DNA of 64,000 bases from positions 2,926,501 through 2,990,500 of the forward strand of contig NC_064819.1 of assembly GCF_024166365.1 (NCBI RefSeq), given 5' to 3'. This DNA comes from Elephas maximus indicus. Its lineage: Eukaryota > Chordata > Mammalia > Proboscidea > Elephantidae. The position numbers were made by a program, and so were the translations under genes. Below are positions 57,560 to 64,000 of this stretch, in pieces; the stretch's first letter is position 1; each line of letters starts with the position of its first letter. The notes under the pieces are model-generated. The model searched no databases. It saw only the letters and a program-made list of their open reading frames with translations, and had not been told where the DNA came from.

Positions 57560-58640
57560 GTTGTCCAACAAAATCACCTTAAACTCAGAATATCGAAAAC
57601 AGAGTCATCATCTTGTCACACCCTCACTGTGTTTCTAGGACTCTCTCTTTCTCTCTGCTCTTAACTCCTTGGATTTCTAAAGCAGAGCCAAGAGTCATTC
57701 TAGATTTGGTCTTCATCCCCGGACAACTGATCAGTCAAGTTGTATTGATTTTACCCCCTAAAGATATTTCAGACCCTATCTTTCCTCTTCATCCAGTGGC
57801 CACTGCCACGGTCCAGGTTCTCTTGGGCTTTCTCGGGTTATTAATGTTACCAGTCGCCAATCTGACACAAAGGGTCCTTGTCTTTTCCTGAGTAAGAATA
57901 CATGCAAAAGACAAATTTTGTCTTCAGCAAGCTTTATTTTGCTTGAGGCAAGCAAAAGGAGTCATCGGGGATCTAAGCCTCTCCAAAAGACTGACTAGAA
58001 AAGGGAAGCAAGGCTAGGGCTTATATGGGTTTGGTGGAGACGATAGAGTAATGACTATTTAGTGGGCTTCTTTCAAGGGGCAGGTACTTCTCAGAAAGGT
58101 GGTGCATGTTAATTACATTGCGAGGCATCTGGGATCCAAGATGGAACCCGCTGATATTCAAGATGGAGTCCTTTCGGCCTTGGCATCACTTGTTATGGGA
58201 TATAGTACAAGCTCACTGATCTTTGGCACTACATCACCACCTTCGGAGGGCTAAGGAAGGTTAAACAGCGGTTACACTTTGTTCTGCCTGTAAGGGGGGA
58301 AGCCTGTAAAAGGGGAAGGGACTAGAAAAACACTAAGAAGGAGATAGTAATTCAGTCTTGTGTTTCAGTGTTACGTTGACAGGGTGTGGTTCCTGTTTAC
58401 CGAGCTTCTAGATGGTAATCTTTTAACAGCTCTTTTGTTCAGCTGGCACACCACACATCTGTTTCATTAATCTTGTCTCCTGCCCCTGTCCTTTGGCCAT
58501 ACTTACGCTCCGCCCGTTCTCCACACAGCAGCCAGTCTTCTCTAGAGGAATGATCTGATTGTGTCCCTCCTGCTTAAACTGAGAAGTGAAATTCCCTCTT
58601 CACAGCACACCAGGCTCCCTCCCCATCCCTCCCCTCCTAC
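57560..58640 (+). mobile_element. Probable L2 5'-side fragment split by an insertion
   Basis: AAAGCAGAGCCAAGAGTCAT and CATCTTGTCACACCCTCACT on the left, and AGTCTTCTCTAGAGGAATGA, GTGTCCCTCCTGCTTAAACT on the right of 57891-58436, fit upstream L2 text. Moderate support. Confidence 0.5.
57891..58436 (-). mobile_element. Possible solo LTR (unassigned)
   Basis: Starts TGAGTAAGAATACATGCAAA; minus strand has AATAAAGCTTGCTGAAGA near 57930, as in an R/U5 region. Family unknown. Confidence 0.4.
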
Positions 58641-59122
58641 CATAGAGCCACTGTTGATTTGTATATTTCCTTGCAAACCTTATTTTTTGCAGTTACATAC
58701 ACATAATTAAAACATACACATACATACCTGTATCTGGTTTTTACTACATAGAATATGGTCATATGCTGAGCAATTTACTTGTTTTTCATTGAACAGTGTC
58801 TTGAAACTTTTTCCCTGTCAATGCATATATTACTATATCTACCACATTCTTTCCAAAACAGCTGCATAAGAAGCCACACTGTAAACATACCATAATTTGC
58901 TTAAGCCATTACTCTGTGGATGGATGTTTCAGTTGTTCTCAGTTTTCACTATTCTATATAAACACCTTTGTGAATATACTTGGTGCCACTTGACTGTCTC
59001 CTGCGGCCATAATACACATGAATACATTCGTAGGAGAGATTCTCAGAAGTGGCGCTTTAGCATGTAAAGACACAAGCATTGACATTTTGATAAATGTTGC
59101 CTGCTAGACCTCACAAGAGGCT
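58600..59122 (-). mobile_element. Probable old L1 3' UTR fragment
   Basis: CATAGAATATGGTCATATGC, TGGATGGATGTTTCAGTTGT and GAGAGATTCTCAGAAGTGGC resemble the reverse strand of old L1 3' ends. An LTR follows directly. Confidence 0.5.
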
Positions 59123-59496
59123 TGTCTTAGTTATCTAATGCTGCCATAATAGAAATACCACACACGTGGATGGCTTTAACAAAGAGAAATTTATTTTCTC
59201 ACAGTCTAGTAGGTTACAAGCCCAAATTCAAGGCGTTGGCTCCAGGGGAAGGCTTTCTCTCTCCCTCAGCTCTGGAGGAAGGTCCTTGTCCTCAATCTTC
59301 CCCTGGTCAAGGAGCTTCTCAGGCACAGGGACCCCATGTCCAGAGGATGTGCTCTGCTCCTGGTGCTGCTTTCCTGGTGGTATAAGGTCCCCATAAAATT
59401 ACAATCACAAAATGGAGGACAACCACACAATACTGGGAATCATGGCCTAACCAAGGTGATACATATTTTTGGGGGGACACAGTTCAGTTCATGACA
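59123..59496 (-). mobile_element. MaLR-like solo LTR, internally deleted
   Basis: TGTCTTAGTTATCTAATGCT to TTCAGTTCATGACA. About 130 bases present in the sister copies after GGTATAAGGTCCCC are missing. Confidence 0.7.
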
Positions 59497-60370
59497 AGGC
59501 GGAGCTGATTTTTACTCTCCAGTTATCAGGTTCTATGAGTACCCTTTCCCTGACACTTTCACCTCTGCTTTGTTGCTCTCTTTTAACTTTTTTGCCAGTG
59601 TGATGGGCAGAAATGATAGCCCATTGTTTCCAGTCTGCATTTCCCTCTGATGAGGTCTGGCAATTCTCCGTGTGTGTCTAGGTCATTTGCATACATTGAT
59701 CTGTGCCTCCAAAGAGTAAGTTGCCTTTTGCCTTTGTTGCTGGTATATTTCACTAGAGAAGTTTTAATGTTTTTGTGCTCAAATATGTTAGTCTTTTCCT
59801 GTAAGCCTTAGTTGGCTCAGGAAGGCCGTCCTTACCCCAAGATTATAAAATATTCAGTATGTTCTTCTAATACTTATATAACTATACTTTTTTATATTCA
59901 GATCTTAGGGACACCTAGAATTTATTCCTGAGGATGGTGGGTAGTAGAGGTCTTTATTTTATGCCAATCGATTTCTAAGTTCCAAAAGTTATCCCTGATT
60001 GACAGACCTGGAGGTAGCCTAAAGCAGGCCTGGATAGTCCTTTAAATAAATCAAAACTGTTCCTTTTGTGCTTTTCCTATAATACCTGCTCAGTGTTTCA
60101 GTTATCTAAATGAGAACATTACCACCTATGTTGATTGCCTGTGTTTTTCCTCAGCCTTTGCTTGTCAATTCCAGTGGCTTTCAAATTGTGTTCTTTAATC
60201 CAGAGCTTCTCAGGAAGGGAAAGGGTGGGACGCATGCCCCTAGCCTGTTCCAACTGCAGCAGCTCCACTGGAGACTTCCTCTCTCCATTGGACTTGGGTG
60301 TAAGGTTCATTTAGACAAAGGTCTCTGCTACTGTCAACAGTTAACAACAGTCAATCCTTTCCTACTTCAG

Positions 60371-60574
60371 GTTCTTCAGAAAAGTGTGATCATTGGAGTG
60401 ATTGAAGGTGGAGATGTGATGGAGGAGAGGCTCAGGTCAGCACGAGAGACAGCCAAGCGGCCAGTTGGTGGCTTCCTTCTGGATGGCTTTCAGGGGAATC
60501 TGATGACCCTGGAGACTGGACTACACTTGCTGTCATCAGTCACTGCCGAGCTGCCGGAGGACAAACCAAGGCTA
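60371..60574 (+). CDS. QTRT2: QTRT2 coding exon 6 (last in window)
   Basis: Acceptor CCTACTTCAG, donor AGGCTA/GTGTTC. 68 codons (183-250): [40 protein letters not shown] and [20 protein letters not shown] is part of the TGT-type barrel. The open frame runs on to a TAA at 60584, but family alignment ends at Leu-250, so the donor at 60575 is preferred. The next exon (expected Ile-Ser-Gly-Val) lies outside the window. Confidence 0.95.
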
Positions 60575-60751
60575 GTGTTCCGTTAAGATGCAGGCCCAGC
60601 CATGCAGGGTGCTGGGCAGGGGTGCTGGCTGACAAGTGTGTATTATGCAGTCTATACATAGGCATGTTCTTTCATCTTTTGATTAGGAACTTTCTGGGCC
60701 GAATCGGCTGGCGGACTCTGAGGGGAGTTGGCATCGAGACTGTCCTGCCCT

Positions 60752-61270
60752 TGTCTTGGTCTTCTAGTGCTGCCATAACCAAAATACCACAAGTGGATGG
60801 CTTTAACAAGGAGAAATTTATTTTCTCACGGTCTAGTAGGTTACAGGTCCAAATTTAGGTCATCAGGTCCAGGGGAAGGCTTTCTCTCTCTGTCGGCTCT
60901 GGACGAAGGTCCTTGTCCTCAATCTTCCCCTGATCAAGGAGCTTCTCGGGTGCAGGGACCCCATGTCCAAAGGACGTGCTCTGCTCCTGGTGCTGCTTTC
61001 TTGGTGGTATGAGGTCCCCAACTCTCTGCTTGCTTCCCTTTCCTTTTATCTCTTGAGAGAGAAAAGGTGGTGCAGGACACACCCCAGGGAAATTCCCTTT
61101 ACCTTGGATCAGGGAGGTGACCTGAGTGAGGGTGGTGTTACAATCCGACCCTAATCCTCTCAACATAAAATTACAGTCACAAAATGAAGAACAACCACAG
61201 AATACTGGGAATCAGAGCCTAACCAAGTTGGTACGCAAATTTTGGGGGCGACATAATTCAATCCGTGACA
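60752..61270 (-). mobile_element. MaLR-like solo LTR
   Basis: TGTCTTGGTCTTCTAGTGCT to ATTCAATCCGTGACA. Full-length sister of 27294-27797. Confidence 0.72.
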
Positions 61271-61842
61271 GCCCTTGATTTCAGAATAGGTGCCAGAAGA
61301 TAATTGCCGTGTGAATTATGTCATTTGATCCTCATTATAAGTGAGGACGGGTGTTGTACTCTTTCCCTCATTCCTGACCAAATGCAAATATTGTGCTGTA
61401 TTCATGATGGCATGGTGTCTGGGGGCAGTATAAAGCCATGTGGAACTCTGACATAATCTAGGGAAGTTGAAGAGAGTTGTAGGGTTCCTGGTAGAACGAA
61501 GAGGGACTCCACCTTTCGAAATTCTCAGATTCGAGGCAGGTAGTGAGTGATGCCATGTTTTTTAAATTAAGGTTATTGGCAACACTAGCAGGTTTGAGTC
61601 ACAAGTTTTCATAAATTGCAGAATCCCCTATCTGCTGGTGAGAAGGAATGATCTGTAAAGCCACAAATTCAGTATTTCTGAGTGTAGCTGATGTCTTAAT
61701 AGGCTACTCAGTTCTTAAAATATTTAAAAAGGCTAAACAAAGTCTTGTATCACTTGGTGTGAATACTCACTCTTTTTTCTTGCAGAAAAATTAAATTTTG
61801 ATTATGGGGTGCAGCTTTAGATTCCTTAGGGGTGTTGTGGAG

Positions 61843-62000
61843 CCCTGGTGGCATAGCAGTTAAGAACTTGGTGGCTAACCAAAGGATTGGCAGTGTGAGT
61901 CCACCAGCTGCTCCTTGGAAACCCTGTGGGGCAGTTTCGTTCTGTCCTGTAGGGCCGCCATGAGCCAGAATCAACTCACCGGCAACGGGTTTGGTTTTTT
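61843..62000 (+). mobile_element. AfroSINE
   Basis: GGAGCCCTGGTGGCATAGCA to CGCCATGAGCCAGAATCAAC, with a GGGTTTGGTTTTTTG end. Confidence 0.94.
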
Positions 62001-62174
62001 GTAGGAGTGTGGTATCATATATAGTATATGCAATTTAATTTTTTTTAAATTGAAATCTAGTTTTCGGTAAAGTACATACATTAATATACAGCTCCATTGA
62101 GTTTTTACACATGTATATATGTGTGTAAACATCAGGGTATTGAACATTTCCATCACTCTAGCCAGGATTTTGCC

Positions 62175-64000
62175 AACTCATAGCAACCTTGGAATCAACT
62201 CAAGAATAGGTTTGACGTGTTGAACACTATTGACCGAAGACCAGACAAGTTGTGGAATGACATCAAGGACATCATACGTGAAGAAAGCAAGAGGTCATTA
62301 AAATGACAGGAAAGAAAGAAAAGACCAAAAGGGATATTAGAAGAGACTCTGAGACTTGCTGCTGAACATCGAGTAACTAAAGCAAAAGGAAGAAATGATG
62401 AAATAAAAGAACTAACAGAAGATTTCAAAAGGCAATTTGAGAAGACAAAGTAACTTATTATAATGACATGTGCAAAGAGTAGGAGATAAAAACCAAAAGG
62501 GAAGAACAAGCTCTGCATTTCCCAGGCTGAAAGAACTGAAGAAAAATTTCAAGCCTCGAGTTGCAATAGTGAAGGATTCCATGGGGAAAATATTAAATGA
62601 CTCAGGAAGCATCAAAAGAAGATGGAAGGAATACACAGAGTCGTTATACCAAAAAGAATTAGTTGAAGTTCAACCATTTCAAGAGGTAGCATATGATCAG
62701 GAACCGATGGTACTGAAGGAAGAAGTCCAAGCTGCTCTGAAGGCATTGGTGAAAAACAAGGCTCCAGGAATTGGTGGAATATCAAATGAGATGTTTCAAC
62801 AAACAGATGCAGCGCTGGAGTTGCTCACTCGTCTATGCCAAGAAATATGGAAGACAGCTCCCTGGCCAACTGACTGGAAGAGATCCATATTTATGCCTCT
62901 TCACAAGAAAGGTGATCCAACAAATGCAGAAATTATAGAACAATATCATTAATATCACACACAAACAAAATTTTGCTGAAGATCATTCAAAAATGGCTGC
63001 AGCTGTATGTCGACAGGGAACAGGCAGCAATTCAGGCCGCTTTCAGAAGAGGACATGGAACCAGGTATATCATTGCTGATGTCAAATGGATCCTGGCTGA
63101 AAGCAGAGAATACCAGAAGGATGTTTACCTGTGTTTTATTGACTATGCAAAGGCATTCAGCTGTGTGGATCATAACAAACTATGGATAACACTGTGAAGA
63201 ATGGGAATTCCGGAACACCTAATTGTGCTCAAGAGGAACATGTACACAGATCAAAAGGCAGCTGTTTGAACAGAACAGGGGGATACTGCATGGTTTAAAG
63301 TCAGGAAGGGTGTGAGTCAGAGTTGTATCCTTTCATCAGACTTATTCAATCTATGCCGAGCAGATAATCAGAGAAGCTGGACTCTGTGAAGAAGAACGGG
63401 GCATCAAGATGGAGAAAGAGTCATTAACCTGTGTTATGTGGATGACACAACCTTGTTTGCTGAAAGTGAAGAGGACTTGAAGCACTTACTGATAAAGATC
63501 AAAGACCACAGCCTTCAGTATGGATTACACCTCAACATAAAGAAAAACCCTCACAACTGGACCAATAAGCAACATCACGACAAACAAAGTTGTCAAGGAT
63601 TACATTTTACTTGGACCCACAATCAACAGCCATGGAAGCAGCAGTCTAGAAATCAAAAGACGACTGCGTTGGGCAAATCTGCTGCAAAAGAGCTGTTTTA
63701 AAGTGTTCAAGAGCAAAGATGTCACCTTGGAGACCAAGGTGCTCCTGACCCAAGCCATGGTGTTTTCATTCACCTCGCATACATGTGGAAGCTGGACAGT
63801 GACTAAGGAAGACTGAAGAAGAATTGACACCTTTAAATGGTGGTGCTGGCGAAGAATATTGACTATACCGTGGACTGCCAAAAGACTGAACAAATCTGTC
63901 TTAGAAGAAGTACAACCAGAACGCTCCTTAGAAGCAAGGATGGTGAGACTACATGTCACATTCTTTGGGCATGTTGTCAGGAGGCACCAGTCCTTGGAAG
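62175..64000 (+). mobile_element. RTE (BovB-like) LINE with reverse transcriptase region, running off the window
   Basis: The longest forward RTE copy. Remnants in order: a Lys-rich linker (62470-62560), the RT N-terminal block KAPGIGGISNEMFQQ near 62770, the palm-type box LCFIDYAKAFSCVDHNKLW near 63130, the catalytic box CYVDDTTLFAESEEDL near 63440, and the C-terminal region to 64000. Stops and shifts near 62950, 63197 and 63360 show it cannot be expressed as one protein. The second Asp box reads YVDD rather than the YADD of the copy at 20.9 kb. Confidence 0.92.

Larger units (their letters stand above)
54017..60370 (+). other. QTRT2 intron 5: dense repeats
   Basis: Nearly half is listed repeats. 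Left over: 55130-55310, 56330-56630, 57020-57235, 57370-57550 and 59500-60370, with no recognisable family; 59500-60000 may continue the old L1 of 58600-59122. Confidence 0.55.
38230..64000 (+). other. QTRT2: QTRT2 gene, 5' portion (five coding exons; continues beyond window)
   Basis: Coding exons at 47462-47661, 48826-48881, 51358-51434, 53804-54016 and 60371-60574 join in one frame for 250 codons, about 60% of the roughly 415-residue protein. QTRT2 is the accessory subunit that pairs with catalytic QTRT1 in the tRNA-guanine transglycosylase. The enzyme swaps guanine for queuine at the wobble position of tRNAs with GUN anticodons and is found at the mitochondrial outer membrane. The zinc-binding C-terminal region of the family is not in the window. 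Confidence 0.95.
60575..64000 (+). other. QTRT2 intron 6 (partial)
   Basis: An LTR begins 177 bases after the exon. Then a SINE, a short reversed L1-like AT-rich bit (62005-62165) and the RTE LINE that runs off the window. Bases 61275-61840 hold nothing recognisable. Confidence 0.6.

Noticed and set aside
60575-60586. QTRT2 ending at the TAA after exon 6
   Set aside because: The in-frame stop lies beyond a plausible donor, and the family continues well past this point, including its zinc site.

Overview
This is a gene-poor stretch of mammalian chromosome, almost certainly from an afrotherian (elephant, sirenian or hyrax type). The clade call rests on repeats. About thirty copies or fragments of an AfroSINE-type tRNA-derived SINE are present (head GGAGCCCTGGTGG, tail GGGTCGCTATGAGTCGGAAT). 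They occur with many pieces of an RTE (BovB-like) LINE that shares the SINE tail, plus L1 3' ends of a lineage-specific type. Species cannot be fixed from this window.

Two protein-coding genes lie head to head around a CpG-rich bidirectional promoter near 37.8-38.4 kb. On the minus strand is the 5' part of CCDC191 (KIAA1407). Seven coding exons are visible at 38.0, 35.1, 28.3, 25.1, 11.5, 9.6 and 5.2 kb, giving 319 codons in an unbroken frame; the rest of the gene lies beyond base 1. On the plus strand is the 5' part of QTRT2 (QTRTD1), the accessory subunit of the queuine tRNA-ribosyltransferase. It has a probable noncoding first exon ending at 38406 and coding exons at 47.5, 48.8, 51.4, 53.9 and 60.4 kb, giving 250 codons; the C-terminal exons lie beyond base 64000. 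All exon phases join correctly. All splice sites are GT-AG except the donor of CCDC191 exon 3, which reads GC.

The introns are layered transposon debris. Intron 4 of CCDC191 is the richest. It holds a roughly 1.25 kb minisatellite with a 24-bp unit that grew inside the 3' UTR of an old L1. It also holds an RTE LINE split by about 3.2 kb containing three processed pseudogenes (TFG on minus, TPX2 on plus, ISCU on minus), followed by two L1 3' ends lying tail to tail. Elsewhere there are seven related TG...CA solo LTRs of about 500 bp (MaLR-like), a separate 1-kb solo LTR inside another RTE copy, a MER5A element, L2 fragments, a second tRNA-related SINE family, and a 3'-truncated-by-window RTE copy with reverse transcriptase motifs.

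The promoter region carries two inverted ZNF143-type sites, ETS cores, a CRE-like site and a full RFX X-box match. I see no bacterial, phage, CRISPR or novel enzymatic system. The interesting signals are architectural: retrocopy nesting, a codon-multiple minisatellite with hairpin-capable units, a GC-AG intron, a SINE tail abutting a splice acceptor, and promoter grammar shared by two unrelated genes. Repeat family names and gene identities come from memory of the families, not from a search.
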